From Synechococcus sp. UW140 (lineage in GTDB: Bacteria; Cyanobacteriota; Cyanobacteriia; PCC-6307; Cyanobiaceae): DNA of 64,000 bases. Both the position numbers and the translations under genes were made by a program. Below are positions 1 to 9,886 of the stretch, piece after piece. The notes below the pieces were generated by a model. The model ran no database searches and was not told the origin of the DNA. It saw only the letters and a list, made by a program, of their open reading frames with translations. The stretch lies in contig CAMCQR010000003.1 in the NCBI GenBank assembly GCA_945877115.1, positions 1-64,000 of the forward strand, written 5' to 3'. The stretch's first letter is position 1, and each line of letters begins with the position of its first letter.

Positions 1-867
1 CAGTGGGCTTACGTCTGCTGGGAAATCGCTGAAAGCGATCGCCAGCTCGCCCTTGAAGCTGGGGCTTCCCAGCTGGCCCTGCGCGTCGCCGACGTCACCG
101 GCCTCCAGGGCGGCTCCTCCCACCCCCACACCCTCCAAGAGGTGGTCGTCGACAGCCATGTCACCGAGTGGTACATCCCCGTTCCCCTCTCCGATCGTGA
201 CTACCGCGTCGAGCTTGGTTATCGCAAAAAAGCTGGCGGCGGCTGGATTTCCCTCGCCTGCTCCTCCGTCGCCCGCGTCCCCTCCCAGCTCCCCAGCGAG
301 CAGATCCTCGATCAGTTCGTGCCCTTCTCCCTCGATTCACCCCCCACTTCCCTGCCCGAACCAACCAGCCCCTATCCGGAGGCCAGCAACTTCGTCGACT
401 CCGGCCTGCACGAACGCCTCTACCAGAGCGCCACTTCCAACTGGCGTCGCCTCGGGCGCGGCTCCGAGGCCTTCCATGAATTTGATCTCAACTTGAATAC
501 CTCCCCCGCTGGCGCTCCCCTGCATGCCTCAGGCTTGGGACTCTGGGCCTCCGGACGCCAGGAATCGGGCCTGGGTGGCGTACCGGCCCGATCCCGCTCC
601 TTCTGGCTGGTGGCCGACGCCGAACTCGTCGTCTACGGCGCCACCGATCCCCAGGCCCGGCTCTCCATCGGTGGCGAAGAGGTGCCCCTCTCAGCCGAGG
701 GCACCTTCCGCATTCAGGTGCCCTTCCGAGACGGCCAACAGCTCTATCCGATTGAGGCCTTTGCCGCCGACGGAGAACAAAAGCGCAACATCACCATCCA
801 ATTTGAGCGCAGCACTCCAGAACAAAACGTCAATACCGCTGAAGAAGCGATCAATGAGTGGTTCTAA
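1..867 (+). CDS. DUF4912 domain-containing protein (5' truncated by window)
   Basis: Frame 1 is open from base 1 (QWAYVCWEIAESDRQLALEAGASQLALRVADVTG...) and continues into the listed 241-aa ORF; WAYVCWE and EWYIPV are typical of DUF4912. Confidence 0.8.
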   Translation, partial: QWAYVCWEIAESDRQLALEAGASQLALRVADVTGLQGGSSHPHTLQEVVVDSHVTEWYIPVPLSDRDYRVELGYRKKAGGGWISLACSSVARVPSQLPSEQILDQFVPFSLDSPPTSLPEPTSPYPEASNFVDSGLHERLYQSATSNWRRLGRGSEAFHEFDLNLNTSPAGAPLHASGLGLWASGRQESGLGGVPARSRSFWLVADAELVVYGATDPQARLSIGGEEVPLSAEGTFRIQVPFRDGQQLYPIEAFAADGEQKRNITIQFERSTPEQNVNTAEEAINEWF

Positions 868-1043
868 AGAGAGCCCTGTAGGTCCGCAAGTAACCCTTAC
901 AATTGCGCCCAAAATAACTCGAAATTGATAGCATTTTTCATATCTACACTGAGGATCTTGGGCCATTCCTCTGCACAAAATTGCTGCTGATTCTTAAGTT
1001 GGCGGTTAAGGATCGAAGCGTCGGCTTCAGAGGGGTCTCCACC

Positions 1044-2540
1044 CTAGCACTGCCTTGCTTCCAAGCGACGACGGGCTAACAACGGGCTGACGCGGCAATC
1101 CAGAATCACCAGGGGAACACCGCAGCGGTGGGCTAGGGCAGCCATCACAGCCCGGTGGCTGGCCTCAAGAAAGGTGGCATCCACCACGGCGTTGTAGCCG
1201 GCCGCCAGGATGGCCTCGGCGCAGGCAGGTAGCCGTTGCTCATACAGGAATTGGGTTACGGCCAGTCCGTAGGGATCAGCGCCGGGCTCGCCTGACCAGC
1301 GGGGCCCACCGGGCACTCCCCAACGGCCAAACAAGCGGCGGCGCTCAACATCGGAACGCAGCTGGATCCAACCAGCCCTGTCACAGATCTGCCGGGCCAG
1401 GTGGCTCTTACCGCTTCCGGAGACGCCATGACAGATGAGCAGGGCCTGGGGCATGGTCCCTTGGGCTCCTGTCCCTCGGAGTGAGGCTGGTGCGCAACTT
1501 TGCTGGGCCAGGGCGAGATAACGGGCCAGCTGGGCCCACAGGTGCAGGGTTGGGCCACTGGCAGGGATCTCTGGGGGCTGGAGCTGTTCAAGCCGCAGGG
1601 CCGTCACCTTGGCGCGCACCAGGGCGCGATAGGTGAGATACCAGCGCCAAAGATGGAGCCCGCCATAGTCACCATTTTGGGCCAACCAGCCATTCAGCAA
1701 TCGGGCCGCCAGTCGGGGCTGACCGACCTGCTCCAGATCCATGACCAGAAAGGCCATGTCGCTGATCGGATCGATCCAACGCAGGTCCGCATTGAATTCG
1801 AGGCAGTCGAACACAACAATTTCGCCTGCCAGCAGGGCCATGTTGCCAAGGTGCAGATCCCCGTGGCCCTCACGCACCTGGCCAGCGGCCAGACGTCGCT
1901 GAAAGAGAGGGGTTAGCCGTTCCGCCGTCGACTCGGTCCAGCGGCGCAGGGGGGCCAGTTCGGCCTGGGCAGACGACTCCTCCAGCACCTGCAGATTGGC
2001 GAGGGCCGGGGCCACAACCCGATCCGCCGAGCCAAAGCCCCCCCCTACCGGAGCTACGGCGGCGTTGTCATGGAAAAGTGCCAGACGATCGGCCAGGGCA
2101 TCGATCGCCGAATCCGCCAATCCCTGACGCTGCAGGACCAGGGGAAGCAGGGCCTCCTGGTCGAATTGGCGCATCTGCACGGCCGCCTCGATCACCACTC
2201 CCGGGCCATGGAATCGGGCCTGATCGGCAGGCCCATGGATGTCGCGCACGCCGAGGTAGAGGTCGGGGGCCAGACGGCGATTGAGCCGCACTTCCTCGAT
2301 GCAATCCTGGCGGCGCAATGCGGCGGTACCGAAATCAACGAAACCCAGTTGCACGGGCTTCCGTAATTTGTAGGCAAAGGGACCCGTCAATAGGATCCAG
2401 GAAATATGGGTTTCCAGCAGCTGGATCTCCTGCACCGGGTGGTCGTAGGCAGCCGGTTTGAGCAGGGAGGCGATGAGGGGATCCATCAAGGAGAGGCGAT
2501 AGCTCTGGCCATTACCTAAAAGGCGGTCCGGTGTCACCAT
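1044..2540 (-). CDS. Bifunctional aminoglycoside phosphotransferase-like / AAA ATP-binding protein
   Basis: APT-like residues (EGHGDLHLGNMALL, VVFDCLEFN) followed by a P-loop GVSGSGKSHLA; start set at MVTPDRLLG inside the 539-aa ORF. Confidence 0.8.
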   Translation of the reverse strand: MVTPDRLLGNGQSYRLSLMDPLIASLLKPAAYDHPVQEIQLLETHISWILLTGPFAYKLRKPVQLGFVDFGTAALRRQDCIEEVRLNRRLAPDLYLGVRDIHGPADQARFHGPGVVIEAAVQMRQFDQEALLPLVLQRQGLADSAIDALADRLALFHDNAAVAPVGGGFGSADRVVAPALANLQVLEESSAQAELAPLRRWTESTAERLTPLFQRRLAAGQVREGHGDLHLGNMALLAGEIVVFDCLEFNADLRWIDPISDMAFLVMDLEQVGQPRLAARLLNGWLAQNGDYGGLHLWRWYLTYRALVRAKVTALRLEQLQPPEIPASGPTLHLWAQLARYLALAQQSCAPASLRGTGAQGTMPQALLICHGVSGSGKSHLARQICDRAGWIQLRSDVERRRLFGRWGVPGGPRWSGEPGADPYGLAVTQFLYEQRLPACAEAILAAGYNAVVDATFLEASHRAVMAALAHRCGVPLVILDCRVSPLLARRRLEARQC

Positions 2541-3033
2541 TGCGCAAACTCCGCAGCCATTGCAGGCTGGGATCCGCCTCAAACTCCGGCGGCAGCGGCT
2601 GGGGGTCAAGTGGGGGAGCCGCCCGGCGCTGGCCCCTGGGCCCTGGTCCCTTGGAGGGGGCATCGGGGGCCAGCGCCCGCATCCATCGGCTCAGGCCAGC
2701 GCCCAAAAGCACCAGCGCCACCAAGGCGACCAGGGCGACGGCCAGCACCCCGGCCAACTGCAGTAAACCCAGGCCGAGGTAAGTCAATCCCTTGATGAGA
2801 TTGGCGATGGCAGTACTCACCAGAAGTACCGTATCCAGCTGGGAAGGGAGCCGCAACAGGACCAAAAGTAGGGCGATGCCCGCAGTCACCAGCAGCAGCC
2901 CCATCAACATCTGACGCAAACGGCTGATGCGGCGCCGCCGTCGAGCCGGTCGCGAACTGCGGTTGGGCATGGCCAATGAGGGATTGGGCAGCTGCAGGTT
3001 GCGGGGACTACTGGGTATGCGAGGTAGGGACAT
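2512..3033 (-). CDS. Hypothetical membrane protein
   Basis: 173-aa ORF with two hydrophobic helices; short overlap with the downstream gene. Confidence 0.5.
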   Translation of the reverse strand: MSLPRIPSSPRNLQLPNPSLAMPNRSSRPARRRRRISRLRQMLMGLLLVTAGIALLLVLLRLPSQLDTVLLVSTAIANLIKGLTYLGLGLLQLAGVLAVALVALVALVLLGAGLSRWMRALAPDAPSKGPGPRGQRRAAPPLDPQPLPPEFEADPSLQWLRSLRNGDTGPPFR

Positions 3034-3057
3034 GGCTGGACAGAGCTATTCAGGCCT

Positions 3058-3324
3058 TCATGGCTCCAGCAAATGGCCGGCCCCACGCATCCAACGTTCA
3101 AATTCCATCAGCACCAACTCATTGGGGCAATCGATCAGGGACAGGTCGTGGACTGTGCAATCCCCCTGGCCGCCGTGATGCAGCGAAAGATGGAAACGGT
3201 CGCCGCTGAGGCCACAGACTTCGGGATCACTGCGGACGACCACATCAAGGTCGGCGCCGAGCCGGGTGACGCGGCGGCGCAGTTCAGACCAACCCATCAC
3301 CATGGCTGCGACTCCCAGGATCAA
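3058..3324 (-). CDS. Hypothetical protein
   Basis: 88-aa ORF filling the gap between co-directional genes; the start may be the internal M at about 3297. Confidence 0.4.
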   Translation of the reverse strand: MILGVAAMVMGWSELRRRVTRLGADLDVVVRSDPEVCGLSGDRFHLSLHHGGQGDCTVHDLSLIDCPNELVLMEFERWMRGAGHLLEP

Positions 3325-3366
3325 ATCAGGGTAGGAGCCAGCTCCCCTTGGTCTTGGGGGCCCGGA

Positions 3367-4137
3367 TCAGGGGCGAGCCGGAGGGCCGGAGGGGCGGGCT
3401 GGGCTGATGGCTGGTTGGGTGGTTGGCTTGGCTGGATTGGGGAGCGTGGCAGCCTTTGGGGTGAGGGAACCGGAGTTGCCCGGATCCAGAGCCGCTGGGA
3501 TGGCAGCAGGGGCTGGAGACGGGCCAGCAGAGGTTTCCGGCGCGGTGGTGGGGGCGGTGCTGGACGCCCGGTAGGGAGCTGGCGCCGGTAGGGGAATCAG
3601 GGAAGAGAGTCCCGCCGTTAAGGCCAGGGCCGCCAGGCCACCAAGCGGGGCGGCCAGCCGCTGGGCCAGGGGTTCGGCCTGACGCAGTTCCCAGCGCCGC
3701 AGGGGTTGGACCAGCGGTTGGGATAGGGGTGATTGCAGGTGCAAACGGGGATCAAGGCGCAGGCTGTCGAGGACCCGGACCAGGTCAGCCAGTTCGGCGT
3801 CGTCGAGCTGAACCTCCAAGGGGCCGACCCCGGGCTGACCACTCCGCAGCACCAGAAGATGCTGACCAACACCCGCTGGGGCAATCCCAACGGGTTCAGA
3901 AGGCGCACCAAAGGGGCGGGCCACCCCACTCATCAAATAACGGGCGTAGGGCAACACCCCATTGATCAAGGCCACCAAGTGATCCAGCCGTCCCTCCAGC
4001 TGGGGTCGACCAGCCCAATCGAGGGTCCAACTGGTGATGATTCCCAAGGCATCAGCGGAATGGCCAGCAGAAACATCTGGAAAGCCTTCCAGTTTCAAGC
4101 GGCAGCTCTGCTGCCCGTAGACAAGGGTCTGTTTCAT
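3367..4137 (-). CDS. DUF4335 domain-containing protein
   Basis: N-terminus MKQTLVYGQQSCRLKLEGFPDVS...LEGRLDHLVALINGVLPYARYLMSG resembles DUF4335; next to a DUF3038 gene. Confidence 0.7.
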   Translation of the reverse strand: MKQTLVYGQQSCRLKLEGFPDVSAGHSADALGIITSWTLDWAGRPQLEGRLDHLVALINGVLPYARYLMSGVARPFGAPSEPVGIAPAGVGQHLLVLRSGQPGVGPLEVQLDDAELADLVRVLDSLRLDPRLHLQSPLSQPLVQPLRRWELRQAEPLAQRLAAPLGGLAALALTAGLSSLIPLPAPAPYRASSTAPTTAPETSAGPSPAPAAIPAALDPGNSGSLTPKAATLPNPAKPTTQPAISPARPSGPPARP

Positions 4138-4149
4138 GGGGCGTTTTTA

Positions 4150-4692
4150 TCAGGCCACCACATCCATCAGGCAAGCCCGCAGCCGCTCAAAGCCGCCGGA
4201 ACCAGCACCAAGGGCCAAGGCTTGAACCAAGGCAAGCCGTTGGAGATGGCCGCTCACGGGATCGAGAAGGGTCTGGACGCTGCTGCGTCGGGGATTCATG
4301 CGCTCGCGCAAGAGGTCGGAAAGGCGCGATTGAAACAACTGCCAGCGCTCCTCCATGACCTCCGGAGGCTCAGCCGTGGACAGCAGCCCCCGCAACATGG
4401 GGTAAAGACGATCGGCCATGGTGCAGAGAATCCTGATTAGGGCATCGGTCTCCCGGCTATCCAGGGAACCGCGTCGGCAGGCTCGACGCAACGGATTATG
4501 GCAGCGGCGCTTCCACAGCTCCACCCGATTGGGGAAGAGCTCGCCGTAGCCGAGCTGCTGGCTCATCCAGACCATTGCCTCTCCGCCATTGAAATCGAGG
4601 GCCTCGGTGCACAACAGCATCAGGTCAAGACGCTCCATGCCCCGGCGGGAAAGGGGACGAGAAGGGGTGGATTGGGATAGGGCCTGGCTCAT
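4150..4692 (-). CDS. DUF3038 domain-containing protein
   Basis: LDLMLLCTEALDFNGGEAMVWMSQQLG...FPNRVELWKRRCHNPLRR resembles the DUF3038 core. Confidence 0.75.
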   Translation of the reverse strand: MSQALSQSTPSRPLSRRGMERLDLMLLCTEALDFNGGEAMVWMSQQLGYGELFPNRVELWKRRCHNPLRRACRRGSLDSRETDALIRILCTMADRLYPMLRGLLSTAEPPEVMEERWQLFQSRLSDLLRERMNPRRSSVQTLLDPVSGHLQRLALVQALALGAGSGGFERLRACLMDVVA

Positions 4693-4763
4693 GGCTGCGA
4701 TGATGCCAGCGCCGACGGCCGTTCGTCACCGCCGACCGCCGGCTTGCCCCCCGTCCTCCTGAG

Positions 4764-5300
4764 ATGACCAGCAGCCCCGCCAGCCCCGACCTGCGCCGCT
4801 GGATCCGCGACATCCCTGATTTTCCCAAGCCCGGCATCCTGTTCCGGGATCTGACTCCACTGATGCGCGACCCGGCCGGCTGGCGCGAAACCGTGCGCCA
4901 ACTGGCCGAAATCACCGAGCGACTCAAACCCGACCTGATCGTGGGGATTGAATCGAGGGGATTCATCGTCGGCACGAGCCTGGCCACGGCCCTTGGCCTG
5001 GGGTTCGTGCCGGTGCGCAAGCCCGGCAAGCTGCCGGGGGAGGTGCATGGGGTGGACTACGAGCTGGAATACGGCAGCGATCGTCTGGAAATCCACGTCG
5101 ATGGCTTTGAAGACTCCCCCCGGATCCTGATTGTCGATGATCTGCTGGCCACCGGTGGCACCGCCGAAGCCTGCGGCCAGCTGGTGCGTTTGGCCGGTGG
5201 CGAGATCGTCGGCTTTGCGTTCGTGGTCGAACTGGCCGATCTGGGGGGCCGTCAACGCCTTCCCGCCGGAGTGGCCGTGGAATCCCTGGTCAGCTATTGA
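4764..5300 (+). CDS. apt: Adenine phosphoribosyltransferase
   Basis: [30 protein letters not shown] and PRPP motif [13 protein letters not shown]. Confidence 0.97.
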   Translation: MTSSPASPDLRRWIRDIPDFPKPGILFRDLTPLMRDPAGWRETVRQLAEITERLKPDLIVGIESRGFIVGTSLATALGLGFVPVRKPGKLPGEVHGVDYELEYGSDRLEIHVDGFEDSPRILIVDDLLATGGTAEACGQLVRLAGGEIVGFAFVVELADLGGRQRLPAGVAVESLVSY

Positions 5301-5307
5301 GGGAGGC

Positions 5308-5520
5308 TCAAGTCTGCAGGTCCTGCCAATCCAGGACCTGCTCAAGTTGCTCCAGGCTGATCAGACCAAAGCGCCACAGCACCACCGGTAACGGCGCCTG
5401 CTCGACCTCAGACTGGCGTATTCCCATGGCGAGCGCGCTCTCACTGAGGCCCAGTTGGTGTCTCAGGAAACGCAACAACTCCTGGGCCGGCGGTGGCTGG
5501 GGGGAGCTGCTGATCACCAT
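5308..5520 (-). CDS. DUF2949-like small protein
   Basis: 70-aa ORF: LLRFLRHQLGLSESALAMGIRQSEVEQAPLPVVLWRFGLISLEQLEQVLDW. Confidence 0.65.
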   Translation of the reverse strand: MVISSSPQPPPAQELLRFLRHQLGLSESALAMGIRQSEVEQAPLPVVLWRFGLISLEQLEQVLDWQDLQT

Positions 5521-6734
5521 GGCTTGCCAGGGGTCGAGAAGGCCGGCAGCCCCGCTGGGCTGCCGGCGGTAGGAACGGAACCACCCCAGCGGGGGGGCCA
5601 GGGCCCCAGGGTCATGGGGCCCAGGGCCAGCCGGCGCAGGGCAGCGGAGCGCCGCAGGCCGGTCAAGGCCAGGGCCCGCAGGGGAAGCAGCAGGGGCTGA
5701 TGATTGGAGAACAGACGCACCAAGAGATCGGTGAACCCAAGGGTGAGCAGCACATCGGGCCTGCGCCGCCGGCCGTAGGCGGCCCCGATGCGGTGGGGAG
5801 CCAGGCGTCCAGCACTGGCCCTCTGGGCCAGGTCCATCAACGTCTGAACATCGCGCCAGCCCAGGTTGAGGCCCTGCCCCCCCACTGGATGGCAGCGGTG
5901 GGCACTGTCTCCCACCAGAACGGTGTTGCCCCGATGCAGACGATGGGCCAGCTGGAGAGCCACAGGAAAGGAGCGGGGCCGATCGAAGAGCACCTCGGGC
6001 TGCAGGGCCCCAGGCAGGGCCCCTGCCAGGGCATCGAGAAAGGCCGTATCACTCAGACTTTCCAGCCTGCGGCAACGCCAGGCCGGAGCACTCCAAACCA
6101 ATTGGTGACGCCCCCCTCCCATGGGCAGCACGGCGAAGGGACCCTCCGGCCTCAGGATCTCCCAGGCCTGATCCGCCGCAGCCCCCCGCAGACCCACTTG
6201 GGCCGTCAGACAGGCTTGACCATAGGCATGGTGCCATTGGCCAATCCCCTGTTGCCGTCGGGTGGGGGAATCGGCCCCATCCGCGGCTACCACAAGATCG
6301 AAGCCAGCCCAATCGACGGGGGGAGATAAAGGGCTCGCCACCCCCCCCAGGACAATCGCGATGGCTGGGTTGGCCTCAAGCCGCTCGAACAACAGGCCCA
6401 TCAAAGACCTATGGCTGCCGATCCAACCAACGGCAGCAGCCATGAATCCGAGGTCGACGCCACTGAAGTCGACCGAGCGGCCCAGGGCCCCATCAACAAG
6501 ATGGAGCTGGGCAAAACCGCTGAGATGGGGCGCCAGGGCCGACCAAAGGCCAAGACGCTGCAGCAGGAGGCGGCTGGAATGGGTGAAGGCATAGGCCCGC
6601 TGGCTCTCCAGCAGGCGCTGCCTGGGCAGGGGATCAAAAAGCTGGACGCGCCAGCCGGCCGCCGCTAATGCCAGGGCGGCCAGGGCACCGGTGGGGCCGG
6701 CCCCATTCACCTTGGCGAATAATCTGGCGCCCAT
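5514..6734 (-). CDS. FAD-dependent monooxygenase (UbiH/COQ6-like)
   Basis: GAGPTGALAALALAAAGWRVQLFD Rossmann motif, DLVVAADGADS and NTVLVGDSAHRCHPVGGQGLNLGWRD. Confidence 0.9.
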   Translation of the reverse strand: MGARLFAKVNGAGPTGALAALALAAAGWRVQLFDPLPRQRLLESQRAYAFTHSSRLLLQRLGLWSALAPHLSGFAQLHLVDGALGRSVDFSGVDLGFMAAAVGWIGSHRSLMGLLFERLEANPAIAIVLGGVASPLSPPVDWAGFDLVVAADGADSPTRRQQGIGQWHHAYGQACLTAQVGLRGAAADQAWEILRPEGPFAVLPMGGGRHQLVWSAPAWRCRRLESLSDTAFLDALAGALPGALQPEVLFDRPRSFPVALQLAHRLHRGNTVLVGDSAHRCHPVGGQGLNLGWRDVQTLMDLAQRASAGRLAPHRIGAAYGRRRRPDVLLTLGFTDLLVRLFSNHQPLLLPLRALALTGLRRSAALRRLALGPMTLGPWPPRWGGSVPTAGSPAGLPAFSTPGKPW

Positions 6735-6760
6735 GGCAAAGCTCCGAAAAAGCAGGCATT

Positions 6761-6789
6761 AAAAACCGCGCCCCCAAATAGAGGCGCGG
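6761..6789 (-). terminator. Rho-independent terminator downstream of the hli gene
   Basis: Reverse strand reads CCGCGCC-TCTATTTGGG-GGCGCGG-TTTTT: 7-bp GC stem followed by a T-tract, just past the hli stop. Confidence 0.75.
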
Positions 6790-6825
6790 GGGAAGGCTAG
6801 TGAGCTTGGATCGAACGAATAACGA

Positions 6826-7071
6826 TCAACCCAGACCCAGCAACCCACGGGTGAAGGCCTCGCCGCCAAGGGCGAATTCGGTGGCCAAAAGGGCAATGAA
6901 GCCGAGCATGGCCATGCGGCCATTCAGCTTTTCGGCTCTTTCATGGAAACCCCAGCCGTTTTCTACGGACACAACTTCCATCCTTGGCTCGGAGGCGAAA
7001 GCATTCAGGCGGCCGCCGTCTTCAGTGGTAACAGTGGCGCCGCGGATGACGGCAGGAGAGGAAGAGGCCAT
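6826..7071 (-). CDS. High light-inducible / chlorophyll a/b-binding protein
   Basis: Single Hli helix: FHERAEKLNGRMAMLGFIALLATEFALGG. Confidence 0.93.
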   Translation of the reverse strand: MASSSPAVIRGATVTTEDGGRLNAFASEPRMEVVSVENGWGFHERAEKLNGRMAMLGFIALLATEFALGGEAFTRGLLGLG

Positions 7072-7136
7072 GGGCTGGTTTCTTGCGAAGTGTTACAAAG
7101 ACTGTAACGCATTATTGCGACGGGTGTGGGGCCGGC

Positions 7137-7784
7137 TCACCGCAAGCGGCGCAGGCAGAGCTCCTCAAAAGCCGACCGCAACAGGTAGGGGTATTCACCG
7201 ACCCACAGCTTGGGCTGGGGCAACCAGGCATCACTCAAGGCCCCAACCCTGGAAAAATCCCGACGGTCACTCAAAACCACCAGCCGCACGACCATGCCGC
7301 GCCGGATGGCCTGGTGGGCCTTCTCCATTGGAAACCGCACACGACCGAGGTAGCCGTCCTCGTCTTCCAGGTCCAGGCAGAGCCAGGTACGGCGATTTTC
7401 GACCATCTCCAGGCGCCCACTCTGGTCAGACTGCTCGCGCCGATCTTCCACCACCTCTCGGGTGAACAGATCGCCCACCACCCCTTCAAACAGCGCAGCA
7501 GAGGGGTAACGGCGCAGCACCGCGTTACGCCGACCCGCCTCCAGGATCGGCCCCCAAAGGAGATAGAGCACTAGGACGACGCCGATCACCAGGAATACCG
7601 GGCCCAGGGAGCTTGAGAACAACAGGGTCTGGCTGATCAACAGGGAAATCACGCCGCCGATGGTCGAAATCAGCACCCGTTGCAGCAATTGCCGTGGTTC
7701 GCGACTGCAGGCATTGAACTGGGGACCGGTGGCCACCGCCGGAATCAGGCGGCTCAGTTGGTCTTGGTTAAGGGGAATCAGCAT
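7137..7784 (-). CDS. Conserved cyanobacterial membrane protein
   Basis: 215-aa ORF with two TM helices; no enzymatic motif identified. Confidence 0.6.
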   Translation of the reverse strand: MLIPLNQDQLSRLIPAVATGPQFNACSREPRQLLQRVLISTIGGVISLLISQTLLFSSSLGPVFLVIGVVLVLYLLWGPILEAGRRNAVLRRYPSAALFEGVVGDLFTREVVEDRREQSDQSGRLEMVENRRTWLCLDLEDEDGYLGRVRFPMEKAHQAIRRGMVVRLVVLSDRRDFSRVGALSDAWLPQPKLWVGEYPYLLRSAFEELCLRRLR

Positions 7785-7817
7785 CGGGGTCGGGATCCGC
7801 CGAGGGCGGTCAAGGCA

Positions 7818-8663
7818 TCAAAGCAGCCGTTCGAGGCCATAAACCAACGTGGGCAGGGAGCGCACGCGACGTAGACAGAGGAGCACCCCAGGCATATAGG
7901 CACTGCGGTCGATTGTGTCGTGGCGCAGGGTGTAGGTCTCACCAGGGGCCCCGAACAGGACCTCCTGATGGGCCACCAAACCGGGCAATCGCACCGAGTG
8001 CAGCCTCAGGCCACTGGAACGCAGGCCACCGCGACAGCCCGCGAGGGTTTCGTGCTCTTCAACCTGGGGCGGATTGAAGGATTTGCCCAGGTCCTCCATT
8101 AATTGTGCCGTTTTGATACAGGTACCGCTGGGGGCATCCGCCTTGCGGTTGTGGTGCAGCTCGGTGAGTTCAGCGAAGTCATAGAAACGGGCGGCAGCGG
8201 CGGCGGCCTGCTGCAACAGCACCATGCCCACCGAAAAATGAGGGATCACCGCTCCACCGATCCCAGCCTTGGCCGCGAACTCGACCAAATCGGCCAACTG
8301 ATGCGGATCCAGGCCCGTGGTGCCGATCACCGGATGGATCCCGTAAGCGATCGAGGCCCGCGTGTGCTCGAAAACCACGTTGGGGTGAGTGAAGTCCACC
8401 AGCACGGCGGCCCCTTCGGGCCCGTCCCGACGCACGGCCTGGCTGGCCTGACACAGACAGCCTTCGAAATCGGCGGTTACGGCCACATCCAGATCTCCCA
8501 AGCCCAGTTCCTGACCAACATCGACGCCCTCCTTGTCCGGGGTGGTATCGATCGCCCCAACCAGGACGCAATCCCCAGAGCTACTGACAGCCTTGACCAC
8601 CTCCGCCCCCATTCGGCCAAGGGCACCGGCCACCACCACGGGGATTGGACGAGGATGCATCAT
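7818..8663 (-). CDS. dapB: 4-hydroxy-tetrahydrodipicolinate reductase
   Basis: [33 protein letters not shown] and [14 protein letters not shown]. Confidence 0.96.
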   Translation of the reverse strand: MMHPRPIPVVVAGALGRMGAEVVKAVSSSGDCVLVGAIDTTPDKEGVDVGQELGLGDLDVAVTADFEGCLCQASQAVRRDGPEGAAVLVDFTHPNVVFEHTRASIAYGIHPVIGTTGLDPHQLADLVEFAAKAGIGGAVIPHFSVGMVLLQQAAAAAARFYDFAELTELHHNRKADAPSGTCIKTAQLMEDLGKSFNPPQVEEHETLAGCRGGLRSSGLRLHSVRLPGLVAHQEVLFGAPGETYTLRHDTIDRSAYMPGVLLCLRRVRSLPTLVYGLERLL

Positions 8664-8723
8664 CGCAACAGGGACTCTGCTGCCGAGCCTATGGGAGCCG
8701 CCCCGAAGACCGACGCCCGGCGG

Positions 8724-9230
8724 TCAAGCAGACGCATACACATCGGAGCCGGTCAATTCGCGCAACAACGGGACAAACAAAGGATCCTTTCCCATATCTC
8801 GGCACCAGAGCACGATGGTCTTGACATTCCATTGGGCCAGGCTGGTGGAATGGCCTGCAAGGGCGGCCGCATCTAACCATTTCCCCCCTAGTACAAGCTT
8901 GCCCTGGTGGCCATGGGCAACGAGATGCAAGCGATCAACCGGAAGGCCCCGGTCGCGACGCTGCCGAAGCTGCTCGCTGATTTCGAGCAAGGGCCGATCC
9001 ACCTGACCCAGAGGGAACCAGGAATCGCTTTGGGAGGTCCCGATGCAGGCCATCTCGGCACTCAGTTCGTCGGTCATAAAATAACTATCAGCTACGATCA
9101 ATTGCTGGTGGGGTGTTTGATCCAGACAACTTTCCAGTTCAGTAAAAGGATTAACGTAATTCATCGCTTCAATGGACAAGATTTGCTTGAAAACTAAAAA
9201 TTTAAGCTGGCCGACCTGAGGACAAGACAA
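8724..9230 (-). CDS. DUF4347 domain-containing protein (standalone)
   Basis: LIVADSYFMTDEL...RLHLVAHGHQGKLVLGGKWLDAAAL...WNVKTIVLWCRDMGKDPLFVPLLRELTGSDVYAS is DUF4347-like; may start at an internal Met (MNYVNPF). Confidence 0.75.
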   Translation of the reverse strand: MSCPQVGQLKFLVFKQILSIEAMNYVNPFTELESCLDQTPHQQLIVADSYFMTDELSAEMACIGTSQSDSWFPLGQVDRPLLEISEQLRQRRDRGLPVDRLHLVAHGHQGKLVLGGKWLDAAALAGHSTSLAQWNVKTIVLWCRDMGKDPLFVPLLRELTGSDVYASA

Positions 9231-9846
9231 AAATAGATTTTTATAGTTTTTGCTAAAGTTAATATAAAAATTTATTGGTTAAAGCAATAAATGTTAAGTT
9301 TACAAGTTTAAAGACCTAGCAAAATCATCTCAACAAAGAAACGATTTTAAAATATTAGCATTTTTAATTTTTCAATCGAAGTACCCTCTAAACCTACCAC
9401 TAATTTCATGCCTTTTTAAGAATGCTTTTACTTAGTATTTACATTTTGTTTGAGCTTCCCGAAAAACCGCGGAGAACAGCCCCACAGAAACCTTGATATG
9501 GCAAGGGGTTCAGGGTCGAAAGCAAAGCGCAGATGACTAATAAGAAGCAGCTCCAGACCGGCCAAACTTCAGATTCATTTAATCTTTCTTTGGCCTGATT
9601 GCGAATTGCAGCGGAGCCCTAGACAGGTCGGCCCCCTCTAGTCCTTGATCAGCAGCGAAGCCGACTGGATCCTGGGGTGAAAGGGCAGGCAATAAGCAAA
9701 TAGGGTCAGTGGTGGCGCCGCAACCACCCACCCCCCTCACCGCTTCTACTGGGCAAGAGTCTGGAGGCCAAATCGCCTTGAAGCCCCCAGCCACCCAACT
9801 AGACGGCCCGTAAAGCCTTGTCCAAAACGCACCCGAACCAGCCCTT

Positions 9847-9858
9847 GCCTACGTAGGC
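9847..9858. promoter_or_regulatory. Perfect 12-bp palindrome upstream of chlH
   Basis: GCCTACGTAGGC, 28 bp before the chlH ATG. Confidence 0.3.
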
Positions 9859-9886
9859 TGCTTAACATTGCTCAACCAACAGCTTT

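Noticed and set aside
35-42. HIP1 octamers (GCGATCGC), also at 12206-12213 and a few other places
   Set aside because: Common cyanobacterial genome signature; only scattered copies noticed and no cluster of functional meaning.
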